Notes: generated from the letters alone by a model not told the origin. 64,000 bases of DNA from Bradyrhizobium sp. NAS80.1 (GCF_001908205.1 NZ_LGHL01000021.1:1-64000), one strand, 5' to 3'; shown: positions 1 to 8,627, numbered from the stretch's first letter. A program made the numbers and translations.

Positions 1-153
1 CGAACTGCCTGGCGCGTTACCGCCAGCCACACCGTTGGCGCCCGTGCTTTGGGCCAGCGCCGGCAGCGTCGATACCAACGCCAAGGCCGTTGACACCAAA
101 AAGAGCGCCCGCAAGCGGTGCTTGCCGCCAAATTGATCCGCTGCCGCTGCCAC
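1..153 (-). CDS. N-terminus of an exported Gly/Ala-rich protein (partial, runs off left edge)
   Basis: Reading the minus strand from a GTG at 151-153 gives 51 codons open to the window edge. The product has a charged start (KHRLR near residues 11-15), a hydrophobic core of about 18 residues, and an ALAQ signal-peptidase-like site near residue 34. The mature part begins Gly/Ala/Asn-rich, as in autotransporters and other secreted repeat proteins, but too little is visible to name a family. A G-rich stretch about 8 bases before the GTG could serve as ribosome binding site. The gene is divergent from the regulator at 386. Start and function are inferred; the signal peptide is seen directly. Confidence 0.55.
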   Translation of the reverse strand, partial: MAAAADQFGGKHRLRALFLVSTALALVSTLPALAQSTGANGVAGGNAPGSS

Positions 154-385
154 CGTTGCGTTCCCCCCCGCCGCGCGGCACGGATCAGCCTGGCAGCTCG
201 TCCGTGCGCGATCATTCCCGCAGCCCGGAAAGTCGAGTCTGCCGCATCTTCATCTCACCGAGAGGGAAGCGGTGTCTTGATAAGGCGTTGGCAAGTTTCT
301 GAAGGTTTCTGAAATTTACAATTCAGACCCGTTTTTCGAGCAATTTTGGCGGACTTCCACTATATGGGCCGTCTGGAGAGACGCT

Positions 386-2131
386 TTGGGGGACAACGTG
401 CTTCGTTTCGCCGGCTTCGAGCTGGACCAGCAGCGCGCGGAGCTGCGGGGGGCCGATGGCGTTGCGATCAAGCTCCGGCCCAAGACCTTTGAGATGCTAC
501 GGCATTTCGCCACCAATGGCGGCCGGGTCCTGAGCAAGCAGGAGCTGATGGAGGCGGTCTGGCCGAACGTCCATGTCGGCGAGGACAGCCTGTTCCAATG
601 CATCCGCGAGCTTCGCACCGCGCTCGGCGACGAGCGGCGGCAGATGATCAAGCTCGCTTCCGGCGGCGGCTACTTGCTGACCGCGGAGGTGTCGGCTGAA
701 CCGGCCGCCAGCCCCGCTCATGCCGGGCCGCCCTCGGCCGACCCGGCCGGGGAGCTCCAGCCTGCGGCACCGGTCGAGCCTGTCCCGGCATCTGCGAGGC
801 CGCGTCGCACCATCCTGAGCCGGCGGGTCATGATCCCCGCCGTCACCGGCTTCTGCGCGATCCTCCTTGGGCTTGCGGTTGCCGCGCCGGTGTTGAAGCC
901 GGACCTCCTGTCCAAGCGAACGCCGCCCCGCATCGCCGTGGTGCCGATCGTTGACGCCAGCAGCGACCCGGGCGGCGCGGTGATGGCGACGGAGGTCACC
1001 GGGCGCCTCACGGATGGCTTTGCCAAGATCCAGAACATCAGCGTGGTCGCGCCGCGCTCGCCTGCGCTGGCGGCTGTCGAAAGCACCGGCGCGCTTGCCG
1101 CGCCGTCCGATTACGAAATCCGGGGCGAGCTGCAGCACAGCGAGCAGTCCTGGACGTTGCGGGCGCGCCTTATCAAGGCGGGCACCGGCGAGGTTCAGTC
1201 GGTCATCGCGGCTTCGGTCAACGCTGACGAGGCGGACGCGCAGCTCGCGCAGTCCCGACTTGCCGCGGGTGTCGGCCATGCGCTTGCGCGCCGCCTCAAC
1301 GAAATGCTGGAGCCGAGTGCGGCGCCCTCCCGCGCCCGTGGGGCGTCGGCGGGCGGTGACAGGGTCGCGATCGAGCAGGCCATCGCATCGATCAACCAGA
1401 CCACGCGCGAGCGTTTCGGCATGGCGCAGACCATGCTGCAAAAGGCGCTCACCGACGACCCCGATAATCTCGATATCGCGGTTGCGCTGTCTTCGCTGCA
1501 GCTCCGCGGCATCCAGATGGTCTGGTTCAGCCCGGACGAGGCGGTCGCGGTCGAGGCGAAGGCCAATGCGACGCTCGAGCAGGCGTTGCGGTCGAAGCCG
1601 AATTCTATACCGGTGCTGGAGGCCTATTGCCGCTTCCTCAGCGCGACCAACCATTTTGTGGAAAGTCTCGTCACCTGCGCCAAGGCATTGAGCTTCGATC
1701 CGTGGGACGGGTCTGCGCTCTATCTGATCGGCCTCGGGCAGATCTATCTCGGCCGCTTCGATGATGCGCTCGCGACATTCCGGCAAGCCGATCGCTACGA
1801 TACGCCGTCGGCCTCGCGCTGGACATGGCTGCTCGGCGCGGGCTTGGCGAATCTCTTGATTGGCCGCGACGAGGAGGCGCTGCCGTGGCTGCAGCGTTCG
1901 ATCGCCATCACGCCGGCGACCGGGCGCTCGCACATGCTGCTCGCGGTTGCCTACCAGAGATTAGGCCGGCTCGAGGAGGCGAGGGCGGCGATCGAGGAGG
2001 GGCTGAGGCTGCGGCCCGGCACGACCAGGCTCAACGTCTGGCCGCCGATGAAGAACGCAAGTCCGGTGTGTATCGCAGCGTTCGATCGGGTGGTTCAGGG
2101 AATGGTGGACGCAGGATTGCCGGAGCAGTAG
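386..2131 (+). CDS. CadC-like winged-helix regulator with membrane segment and TPR domain
   Basis: A 581-residue protein. Residues about 1-100 form an OmpR/PhoB-type winged helix DNA-binding domain (LRPKTFEML, VWPNV, SLFQCIRELR and a GGGY wing). A proline/alanine-rich linker and one hydrophobic segment (about 146-168) follow, then a TolB-like region (RIAVVPIVDASS). The C-terminal half has tetratricopeptide-like helices (LYLIGLGQIYLGRFDDALATF and similar). This architecture is that of CadC-like one-component regulators in which DNA-binding and sensing are joined through the membrane. The start is TTG at 386, with an in-frame GTG at 398 as alternative; the ATG at 364 is out of frame. The signal is unknown. 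The divergent exported-protein gene is a natural candidate target. Confidence 0.8.
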   Translation: MGDNVLRFAGFELDQQRAELRGADGVAIKLRPKTFEMLRHFATNGGRVLSKQELMEAVWPNVHVGEDSLFQCIRELRTALGDERRQMIKLASGGGYLLTAEVSAEPAASPAHAGPPSADPAGELQPAAPVEPVPASARPRRTILSRRVMIPAVTGFCAILLGLAVAAPVLKPDLLSKRTPPRIAVVPIVDASSDPGGAVMATEVTGRLTDGFAKIQNISVVAPRSPALAAVESTGALAAPSDYEIRGELQHSEQSWTLRARLIKAGTGEVQSVIAASVNADEADAQLAQSRLAAGVGHALARRLNEMLEPSAAPSRARGASAGGDRVAIEQAIASINQTTRERFGMAQTMLQKALTDDPDNLDIAVALSSLQLRGIQMVWFSPDEAVAVEAKANATLEQALRSKPNSIPVLEAYCRFLSATNHFVESLVTCAKALSFDPWDGSALYLIGLGQIYLGRFDDALATFRQADRYDTPSASRWTWLLGAGLANLLIGRDEEALPWLQRSIAITPATGRSHMLLAVAYQRLGRLEEARAAIEEGLRLRPGTTRLNVWPPMKNASPVCIAAFDRVVQGMVDAGLPEQ

Positions 2132-2153
2132 GGGGCGGTGCAGCGTGTTCGGT

Positions 2154-2240
2154 CGTCATGCCCGGGCTTATCCCGGGCATCCACGTCTTTGATCTCGTGT
2201 TTGGAGCGCGTGGATGGCCGGGACAAGCCTGGCCATGACG
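2154..2240. repeat. Intergenic palindromic repeat
   Basis: The ends are inverted copies (CGTCATG at 2154-2160 and CATGACG at 2234-2240). Inside, CCCGGGCTTATCCCGGGCATCCACG is mirrored imperfectly by CGTGGATGGCCGGGACAAGCC. The element fills the gap between the convergent regulator and lpxXL genes and can fold into a long hairpin on either strand, so it may end both transcripts. Repeats of this form are familiar in Bradyrhizobium intergenic DNA; that last point is from general knowledge. Confidence 0.6.
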
Positions 2241-2256
2241 GAGAAAGCTTTGCTGC

Positions 2257-3189
2257 CTACCGCCACCTGCGGTGCAACCAGAGCCACTGCTCGGGATTTT
2301 CCCGGACCCAACCTTCCACCACGCTCGTGATCGCCTGCGTCGTGCCCTGGATGTCGATCTTGCCCTCGGCGTCGCGCACCGGCTTGACCTCCTCGGTTAG
2401 CTCTCCGGCGAAGCGGCCACCGGGCTTGCGAATGATGCGCGCGCCGTGGATCGGGCATTCGACCTGGCGCAGCAGGCGCGCCAGCATCGGATTGGCGCGG
2501 GTCTTGCGGCCGAAGAAGGTGACCTCGACGCCGCCGGTCAGATACTGGTCGATCAGCATTCCAACGTGCTTGCCGTCCTTCAGCGCCTGCGCGAGCCGCA
2601 AAGGCGCATCACGGCCCGCAGGGATCAGCGTGCCCATGTTGACCTGGCGCAGTTCCTGGATGATGCGGTCCGCGGAGGCGATGTTCGGCCGGCGATAGAG
2701 GATCGCAGTGTCCAGCCCGTGCGCGACCGCGGCGAGCGCCGGCAATTCCCAATTGGCGAGATGCGAGGTGAAGATCAGCGCCGGCTTGCCGTCGTCGCGG
2801 ATCTGGTCGAACAGCTCGATGGTGCGCTGGGGTAATTCGATCCGGCTCTTTTCCGGATGGTCGCGGTCGTAGTCCCAGACGTGGTCCATATGGGCGAATT
2901 CGGCGCCGACGCGGCCGAGATTGTCCCAGACGCCCATCAGGATCTCCTCGATCTCCTCGGGCGACTTCTCCGGAAACGCGGCGGTGAGGTTGGCTCGGCC
3001 GATGCGGTGTTCGCGCAGGCGCGGGCCGATCATCTTCGTAACGCGTGCGAAAAAGTCCGAGGTCTTGACCGGATCGAAATAGCGCGTGGTGCGCAGCATG
3101 CCGACGGTGGCCGCACCGATCAGGCTTCCGCCGAGCGATTTGGCGGCCTGCCGCGCGCGGGCCTTCGTGCTCGCAGGAAGCAGTGCCAT
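2257..3189 (-). CDS. lpxXL: Very-long-chain lipid A acyltransferase LpxXL
   Basis: A 310-residue member of the LpxL/HtrB/MsbB acyltransferase family. The catalytic HX4(D/E) motif is visible as HLANWE (H143, E148), and a hydrophobic segment near the N-terminus fits inner-membrane attachment. In rhizobia LpxXL moves the (omega-1)-hydroxylated C26-C30 acyl chain from AcpXL to lipid A. The assignment to LpxXL rather than ordinary LpxL rests on its position as last gene of the acpXL operon. It begins 9 bases after the fabF1 stop codon, so it is co-transcribed. Confidence 0.9.
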   Translation of the reverse strand: MALLPASTKARARQAAKSLGGSLIGAATVGMLRTTRYFDPVKTSDFFARVTKMIGPRLREHRIGRANLTAAFPEKSPEEIEEILMGVWDNLGRVGAEFAHMDHVWDYDRDHPEKSRIELPQRTIELFDQIRDDGKPALIFTSHLANWELPALAAVAHGLDTAILYRRPNIASADRIIQELRQVNMGTLIPAGRDAPLRLAQALKDGKHVGMLIDQYLTGGVEVTFFGRKTRANPMLARLLRQVECPIHGARIIRKPGGRFAGELTEEVKPVRDAEGKIDIQGTTQAITSVVEGWVRENPEQWLWLHRRWR

Positions 3190-3198
3190 GCGTCCAGG

Positions 3199-4476
3199 TC
3201 AGGCCGGTTCGCGGGTCAGGATCAGCGAGGCGTTCTGGCCGCCGAAGCCGAACGAGTTCGACATCACCGCGCTGACGCGGGCGTCGCGCGCCTTGTTGCC
3301 GACGACGTCGAACAGGATCGTGGGGTCCGGAATGTCGTAGTTGATCGTCGGCGGAATGCGCTGATGCTCGAGCGTCAGCAGCGAGAAGATCGCCTCGACC
3401 GCACCGGCCGCAGAGATCGTGTGGCCGACCATCGACTTGTTGGAGGTGACCGGGATCTTCTGCACGAGCTCGCCGAACACGGCCGATGTCGTATTGTACT
3501 CCATCTTGTCGTTTTCGGGCGTCGAGGTGCCGTGGGCGTTGATGTGGTCGATCTGGTCCGGCTCCATGCCGGCATCGGCCAGTGTCTTCTTCATGCAACC
3601 GATGATCGGCTTGCCGTCGGGCGAAGAGCGGGTGCGATGGAAGGAGTCAGTAAGCTCGCCACAGCCGGCGATCACGCCAAGGATCTTTGCACCGCGCGCG
3701 GTTGCGGCTTCATAGCTTTCGAGCACGAGGGCACCGGCACCTTCGGCCATGACGAAGCCGTCGCGGTTCTTGGAGAAGGGACGGGAGGCCGCCTGCGGCG
3801 GATCGTTCTGGGTCGACAGCGCCGAGAGCAGCGAGAAGCGCACGAGGGCTTCCGGATTCACGGTGCCGTCGGTCGCCACGCAGAGCGCGGCATCGGTCTC
3901 GCCGCGGCGGATCGCCTCGACGCCGAGCTGGATCGAGGTCGCGCCCGAGGCGCAGGCCGTCGACAGCGAGATCGGCGAACCCTTGGTTCCGAAGGTCTCG
4001 GCGAGGTAGGCGGCGACCGAGCCGAACATGAAGCGGTGATGATAGGCGGCGAACTTGCCGCCGCCGGAGATACGCAGGAGATCGTCGTAGTTTACGTCAA
4101 GCTTGCCGGCGGCGCGGCCGAGCTCGCGGCGCTGCGGCCACTCGACCTCGACCGGCGCGACCGCCAGGAAGAGGGGACCCGGGAAATCGCCCTTGGCGCC
4201 GATGCCGGCCTGCTCGAGTGCTTCCTGAGTAACGAGATCAGCCATCCGCTCGGACAGGGCCGTGGAGGAGAACGGATCGACGCTGACGAAATCCACCGTG
4301 CCGGCCATGGTGGTCTTCAGGCCGTCGATCGGAAAGCGCGTGATGGTGCGGATGCCGGATTCGCCGGCGACCAGCTTTGCCCAATTGTCGGCCTTGCCAG
4401 CACCGAGCGAGGTCATGATTCCCATGCCGGTAACGACGACGACGGGACGCCCGAATTTGTCGCGTGGTGCAGTCAT
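3199..4476 (-). CDS. fabF1XL: Beta-ketoacyl-ACP synthase FabF1XL (active subunit)
   Basis: A 425-residue KAS II-type condensing enzyme. The complete Cys-His-His triad is visible: STACASG (Cys about 173), NAHGTST (His about 312) and VGHTIS (His about 350). It should elongate acyl chains on AcpXL toward C26-C28 for lipid A. It lies between fabF2 and lpxXL. In Rhizobium and Sinorhizobium an alcohol dehydrogenase gene (fabXL) usually sits between fabF1 and lpxXL, but here the two are only 9 bases apart. Confidence 0.9.
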   Translation of the reverse strand: MTAPRDKFGRPVVVVTGMGIMTSLGAGKADNWAKLVAGESGIRTITRFPIDGLKTTMAGTVDFVSVDPFSSTALSERMADLVTQEALEQAGIGAKGDFPGPLFLAVAPVEVEWPQRRELGRAAGKLDVNYDDLLRISGGGKFAAYHHRFMFGSVAAYLAETFGTKGSPISLSTACASGATSIQLGVEAIRRGETDAALCVATDGTVNPEALVRFSLLSALSTQNDPPQAASRPFSKNRDGFVMAEGAGALVLESYEAATARGAKILGVIAGCGELTDSFHRTRSSPDGKPIIGCMKKTLADAGMEPDQIDHINAHGTSTPENDKMEYNTTSAVFGELVQKIPVTSNKSMVGHTISAAGAVEAIFSLLTLEHQRIPPTINYDIPDPTILFDVVGNKARDARVSAVMSNSFGFGGQNASLILTREPA

Positions 4477-4491
4477 GTCGATTCCCCGCTA

Positions 4492-4539
4492 GAGCATGAT
4501 CCGGAAAAGTGGATGCGGTTTTCCGAAAAGATCATGCTC
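4492..4539. repeat. Palindromic GAGCATGATC repeat, copy 1
   Basis: Begins GAGCATGATC and ends GATCATGCTC. The inner arms CCGGAAAAG and TTCCGAAAAG are also near mirror images, so the unit is a hairpin of about 48 bases. It lies between fabF1 and fabF2 inside the lipid A operon. A second clear copy is at 42011-42060 and a decayed one at 22886-22935. Confidence 0.75.
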
Positions 4540-4550
4540 AAACAATAACC

Positions 4551-4575
4551 AACTAAAGCGCGACGCGCTTTAGTT
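4551..4575 (-). terminator. Perfect hairpin overlapping the fabF2XL stop codon
   Basis: AACTAAAGCGCG is followed at once by CGCGCTTTAGTT, making a stem of about 12 base pairs with almost no loop. The fabF2XL stop codon (4570-4572) lies inside the stem. In the minus direction the next bases are T-rich (GGTTATTGTTTG). It could attenuate or process the message between the upstream acpXL-fabZ-fabF2 part and the downstream fabF1-lpxXL part. The hairpin is seen directly; its function is inferred. Confidence 0.45.
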
Positions 4576-5775
4576 CACGGCCTCGACCAGCGCCATGCCT
4601 TCGCCGCGCCAGTGTCCGGCTCCCACCACAACAATTTGGGTGGGCGCTCCCTGCATTTCAATCTCGGTCCCCGTGGTGTCGTTCGGCGGGAACAGCGCGC
4701 CGCGCGAGATCGACAGCGCGGCGAGCGCAATCCCGAGCGGGAATTGCGTTTCCATGGTGTGGCCGAACATCGTGCCGGTCGCGCGCACCGGGAAATCAGC
4801 ATGGCTCTTCAGGAAGCCGCGCTCCTCTGAGGTCGCGGGCTCCGCGCCGGTCGCGCCTGATATGATCGCGCCCTTGCCCGCGTGCGTCGGCAGCTTGGCC
4901 CACAGCTTCTCCAGCGTCGCGGCCATGTCGCCGGGCTGCTTGCGCCGGGCGAGGTCGGCGACGACGCTCGACAGCTTTGCGAACGGCTTTGCGCCGCGTG
5001 CCTCGGCGTGCGCCCTGGACTCCAGCACCAGGAACGCACCGGCCGAGCCGAGCGCGAAGCCGGTGTGATCCTTGCGCGCCCACACGGGTGCGAACTTGTC
5101 CTTCAGGTTGAAGTCGCCGAATTCGTAGAGAACCAACAGGTCCTTGCGCTCGCCATTGTGCGAGCCGCCGACCAGCGCGATGTCACTCTCGCCCGAGGCG
5201 ATGCGCGACAGTGCGATGCGCGCGGCATCGGCGCCCGCAACCTCTTCGCCCATGAAGGTGCGCGAGGTACCGCCGAGACCATGCACGATGGCGATGTTGC
5301 CGGCGAGGAGGTTCGAGAGCTGCGCCAGGAACAGCGTCGGCCTGAGATCGCTCATCAGCCGCTCGTTGAGGAAGCCGGGCGCGTTGGCGCCCTTGGCCTC
5401 TGCCGTGAGCACGCCGCTGTCGACGTTGAGATCGCGCTCGCCGCCGCCGGCGGCGACCACCATGTCGATCTTCGACAGAATGTCCTTGTTGCCTTTGATC
5501 CCGGCGGAGTCGAGCGCCAGGCCCGCGGCATAGGTGCCGATGCGCTGCCAGGCTTCCATCTGGCGCTGGTCGCCCTTCTTCGGGATCTGGCTGTCGAAGC
5601 TGACCGGCATCAGGGGATGCACGATGCAGGGCGCAAAACCCTTCTCATCGACATTGACGCGCTTCTCCTGGAGCGCGGCCCAGTTGGCGTCCAGCCCTTC
5701 GCCGAGCGAGGTGGCGAGGCCAATGCCGGTGATCCAGACTTCCGTCTGGCCGGGCTTCGAAGCAGTCTCAGTCAT
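4570..5775 (-). CDS. fabF2XL: Condensing-enzyme-like FabF2XL lacking the active-site cysteine
   Basis: A 401-residue ketosynthase-fold protein. Where active synthases have the TACA(S/T) cysteine, this protein reads GGTSRTFMGEE (about residues 165-175), with no cysteine. The NAHGTST histidine motif is replaced by SGATGAEPATS. Only the second histidine motif (MFGHTME, about residue 337) remains. It is therefore unlikely to condense alone and more likely pairs with FabF1XL, as chain-length factors pair with KS-alpha subunits in type II polyketide synthases. Its stop overlaps the hairpin at 4551-4575, and its start overlaps the fabZ stop by four bases. Confidence 0.85.
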   Translation of the reverse strand: MTETASKPGQTEVWITGIGLATSLGEGLDANWAALQEKRVNVDEKGFAPCIVHPLMPVSFDSQIPKKGDQRQMEAWQRIGTYAAGLALDSAGIKGNKDILSKIDMVVAAGGGERDLNVDSGVLTAEAKGANAPGFLNERLMSDLRPTLFLAQLSNLLAGNIAIVHGLGGTSRTFMGEEVAGADAARIALSRIASGESDIALVGGSHNGERKDLLVLYEFGDFNLKDKFAPVWARKDHTGFALGSAGAFLVLESRAHAEARGAKPFAKLSSVVADLARRKQPGDMAATLEKLWAKLPTHAGKGAIISGATGAEPATSEERGFLKSHADFPVRATGTMFGHTMETQFPLGIALAALSISRGALFPPNDTTGTEIEMQGAPTQIVVVGAGHWRGEGMALVEAVN

Positions 5776-6242
5776 GACGATACGGCCTGTTGCGGAAAGC
5801 CGATGCGCTTGGCGAACGCGTCCATGTAGCCGCGCATATCCGCATTGGGGAAGGGAATCTGCGTGAAAGTAAGTGTCGAATTGGCGCGCAGCTTGCCGCC
5901 GACCCTGATTTTGGCCTCGGTCATGGCGTAGCCGGAGCCTTCATGGGTAAGGGTTGCCTCGATGCTCATGAGATCGCCGGGGAACACCGAGCCCCGGACC
6001 TTGGCCTCCTTCACGGCGGCCAGGATCGGCATGCGCTCGAACCTCAGGACGCCGAGCTGAAGCCAGCCCGAGGCCTGCGCCATCGATTCGATCAAGAGCA
6101 CGCCGGGCATCAAGGGATAGCCCGGGAAGTGCCCCTCGAAGATGGTGCTCTTGTTCGGGACCTGCGCCTCGACGACGATTCGCTTCTCGTCGACGTTGAG
6201 GTCGACGATGCGATCGATCATGTGGAAGTATTCGAGTTGCAT
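5772..6242 (-). CDS. fabZXL: 3-hydroxyacyl-ACP dehydratase FabZXL
   Basis: A hot-dog-fold dehydratase of 156 residues when started at the ATG at 6242 (MQLEYFHMIDRI). The FabZ signature HFPGYPLMPGVLLIESMAQ holds the catalytic His (about 37) and Glu (about 50). It removes water from 3-hydroxyacyl chains carried by AcpXL during very-long-chain synthesis. An upstream in-frame start at 6278 would overlap acpXL by 26 bases and adds only unconserved basic residues, so 6242 is preferred. The 3' end overlaps the fabF2 start. Confidence 0.88.
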   Translation of the reverse strand: MQLEYFHMIDRIVDLNVDEKRIVVEAQVPNKSTIFEGHFPGYPLMPGVLLIESMAQASGWLQLGVLRFERMPILAAVKEAKVRGSVFPGDLMSIEATLTHEGSGYAMTEAKIRVGGKLRANSTLTFTQIPFPNADMRGYMDAFAKRIGFPQQAVSS

Positions 6243-6252
6243 GACCGCGCGC

Positions 6253-6543
6253 TCAGGCGCTCGCGCCCTTGGCCGCAACCAGTTCGTCGATGCGGGCGCA
6301 CAGATTCTTCAGAACGAAGTATTGCTCGGTGGTCGCCTTGCCGTCGTTGACCTCCTGGGTCCACTTTTCCAGCGGCAGCTTGATACCGAACTGCTTGTCG
6401 ATTGCGAACGCGATGTCCAGGAAATCGAGACTGTCGATGCCGAGATCATCGATGGCGTGGCTATCCGGCGTGATCGTGTCGCGCGGGATGTCGCAGGTTT
6501 CAGCGATGATCGTAGCGACCTGATCGAATGTGGAGGACATCAC
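6253..6543 (-). CDS. acpXL: Acyl carrier protein AcpXL
   Basis: A 96-residue acidic carrier protein. [11 protein letters not shown] carries the phosphopantetheine-accepting Ser38. It is longer than the housekeeping ACP (about 78 residues), as expected of AcpXL, which carries the very long hydroxy-acyl chain for lipid A. It is the first gene of the operon; a second in-frame ATG follows directly (6540). The promoter presumably lies in 6544-6765, where I see no confident boxes. Confidence 0.92.
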   Translation of the reverse strand: MMSSTFDQVATIIAETCDIPRDTITPDSHAIDDLGIDSLDFLDIAFAIDKQFGIKLPLEKWTQEVNDGKATTEQYFVLKNLCARIDELVAAKGASA

Positions 6544-6765
6544 TAAGCCTTTGATATATTGCGGATATTTTACAGGTTTTCCAGAGTGGCGCGGTGGGTG
6601 GGCATCGCGCCCCGAGTGACGCCCTCAACCCCCCTCTGGCCGGGTCGAAAGCCCGTATATCGGAGCGCCGCCCTGAGTTCAATGGAGCCGGGCAGGCGAG
6701 GAGACACCCGGCTGGGGATGCCCGCCAGAGTCCGTTCCACCTGAGGACCGGCGGCGAGGCCGGGC

Positions 6766-7107
6766 CTAGATATGCGGCGTCGTGATCTTGACGCAGTCGC
6801 GGCGGCCCATCAGCACGCAATCCTGGGTCCGGCGCAGGTCGGCGATGCTCACGGCGAGCCAGATCCCGATCGCGGTCAGCGCGATGGTGAAGGCAAGCGC
6901 GGCGACATTGGCGAGCATGCGGTGGCGGAAATCATCGGGCTCGGGGCGGGGCTGCTCGTAGCGCGACAGGTCGAGCGACTCGGGCGCGGCGCGGAGCGGC
7001 TGCACGGTGCCGCTACCCCGGTGAACCGTCGGGGAGGACGAGGTGCGCGGCCTGAACTGGAGCACCCGGTGCTCGTCATCCGAGCTTTTGGGCCGCTGGG
7101 TTTTCAT
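6766..7107 (-). CDS. Small single-pass membrane protein of unknown function
   Basis: With the start at the ATG at 7105-7107 (MKTQRPKSSDDEH) the protein has 113 residues. A polar, basic, proline-rich N-terminal half is followed by one hydrophobic helix (NVAALAFTIALTAIGIWLAV, about residues 68-87) and a short tail with two cysteines (TQDCVLMGRRDC). An upstream in-frame ATG would add 33 residues rich in Arg and look non-native. No family recognised. It lies upstream of acpXL on the same strand but is separated from it by about 220 bases. Confidence 0.65.
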   Translation of the reverse strand: MKTQRPKSSDDEHRVLQFRPRTSSSPTVHRGSGTVQPLRAAPESLDLSRYEQPRPEPDDFRHRMLANVAALAFTIALTAIGIWLAVSIADLRRTQDCVLMGRRDCVKITTPHI

Positions 7108-7431
7108 GGTGCGGGGATCACTCCGAAGCGCACTTTTTAGATAGCACACGTGATGAACGCGTTGCAGAAAATCTTCTCGGCGCGCCCGCGCATTGCGCTT
7201 TCTCACGCTCTTTCATGAACCTTGCGAACGATCGCGAAATTGGCGGTCAGACCGGTGTCAGGAAACGCCGGGTTGCATTGCAGCAAGAGCCATGGACCTT
7301 GCCTGACCCTGTCCCGTGAACATCGGCTTGTGATCCGTGTCCGGGCCGAGCGCATTTTGCAGCGCCAAGGCCCATGGCATAATCTGGGGAACTCAAACCA
7401 CAAGTTGCAACTATGTGAGAGGCCCTCGATC

Positions 7432-8061
7432 ATGATGACCACCCACGCGCGCGAACCCAGAGTGCATCCGGTGTCGATCCTGTCGCTTCGGCCGACGCAG
7501 ATGACGGTCGGCATGCGTGAGGTCAAGGAGAAGCGCAGGCGCTGGCGCGAGCACGCCAAGAAGAAGCAATCCGATCTGCTGGGCACCCACATGATCCCCG
7601 TCGTCTTCGGACCCGACGAGCGCTACTACGTGATCGACCATCATCATCTCGGCCGCGCGCTGCATGACGAGGGCATCAAGGAGGTGCTGGTGACCGTCGT
7701 CGGCGATCTCCGCATGGTCGAGCGCGAAGCGTTCTGGGGAGTGATGGATAACAAGCGCTGGGTCTATCCTTACGATGCCAAGGGCGAACGGCGGCCGTTC
7801 CGCGATTTGCCGAAATCGGTCGCCGATCTCAAGGATGATCCCTTCCGGAGCCTTGCCGGTGAGCTCCGCCGCATGGGCGGTTTTGCCAAGGATACGACGC
7901 CGTTCTCGGAATTCCTGTGGGCCGACTTTCTGCGCCGAAAACTGTCGCGCAAGGCGGTGGACGCCAATTTCGACAAGGCGCTCGAGAAGGCCCTGTCCGC
8001 GGCCAAGAGCAAGGATGCGATCTATCTGCCCGGCTGGTGCGGGCCGGCGGATGATGATTGA
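7432..8061 (+). CDS. ParB-like (ParBc_2 family) protein
   Basis: A 209-residue protein from the ATG at 7432 (MMTTHAREPRVH); an in-frame ATG far upstream at 7222 gives an atypical N-terminus. Features such as LRPTQMTVGMREV, VIDHHHLGRAL and VTVVGDLR match the putative ParB-like nuclease family (ParBc_2, Pfam PF08857). This family is distinct from chromosomal ParB and has no helix-turn-helix here. The cellular role is unknown. It is a monocistronic gene after a 324-base gap (7108-7431) in which I see nothing definite. Confidence 0.75.
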   Translation: MMTTHAREPRVHPVSILSLRPTQMTVGMREVKEKRRRWREHAKKKQSDLLGTHMIPVVFGPDERYYVIDHHHLGRALHDEGIKEVLVTVVGDLRMVEREAFWGVMDNKRWVYPYDAKGERRPFRDLPKSVADLKDDPFRSLAGELRRMGGFAKDTTPFSEFLWADFLRRKLSRKAVDANFDKALEKALSAAKSKDAIYLPGWCGPADDD

Positions 8062-8076
8062 GGCGCGATGCTCACG

Positions 8077-8346
8077 TCACTCGCGTAGGAAGATCTTGGC
8101 GCCAGGGTAGACGCGCCGGGCGTAAGTCACGACCAACTCGCGGTCCTGGGTTTCCAGGAACGGAGTTCGGATCTGACACGACCCGACAACGAGGTGCCAC
8201 AGGCCATTGAGCTTCTGAATGGCGACGTTCACTTGAGCGTTCCGCGAAGGCTCTTCATTCCAGCAAGGCTGCTTGTCGCGGCAGTCTTGCGATTCACGAT
8301 CGTGATGTCCGGCGCAAAATTCCCGGCTCGGCTCGCGCCGTTGCAA
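8077..8346 (-). CDS. Doubtful 89-residue ORF
   Basis: An open frame with a cysteine- and charge-rich N-terminus and a more protein-like C-terminal half (KLNGLWHLVVGSCQIRT, RVYPGAKIFLRE). No ribosome binding site of note and no recognised family. The stretch 8062-8627 is otherwise empty and somewhat less GC-rich than its surroundings. This could be a small gene, the tail of a decayed one, or chance. Confidence 0.25.
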   Translation of the reverse strand: MQRREPSREFCAGHHDRESQDCRDKQPCWNEEPSRNAQVNVAIQKLNGLWHLVVGSCQIRTPFLETQDRELVVTYARRVYPGAKIFLRE

Positions 8347-8627
8347 AACAACGATGACTATTGTTAGTCGCGCTTTTCGAGCGTGAAGTTCGCGCTGCCC
8401 ATGCGTCGCTTTGGACTAGTCTGACGCGCACGAGAATCTCTCGCTGTCGCTCGAGTGTACGAGCCCGGGCAGTGGGCCTTGGAAATGAGCGACCATACGG
8501 AGGTGGGTGCGGCCTCACGGACCTCATCACAGTCTCTTGAGCGAAATCATTTTCCGCGCGCACGAAAAGGTCCTGAAACAAAGCCGTTCCATTTTGACGC
8601 GCAATCAAGCCCACACAGGAGGCAGGA

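Noticed and set aside
2857-4548. Long plus-strand open frame opposite fabF1 and lpxXL
   Set aside because: It is antisense to two genes with complete catalytic motifs, and its Arg/Gly/Asp/His-rich composition is that of a mirror frame in high-GC DNA.
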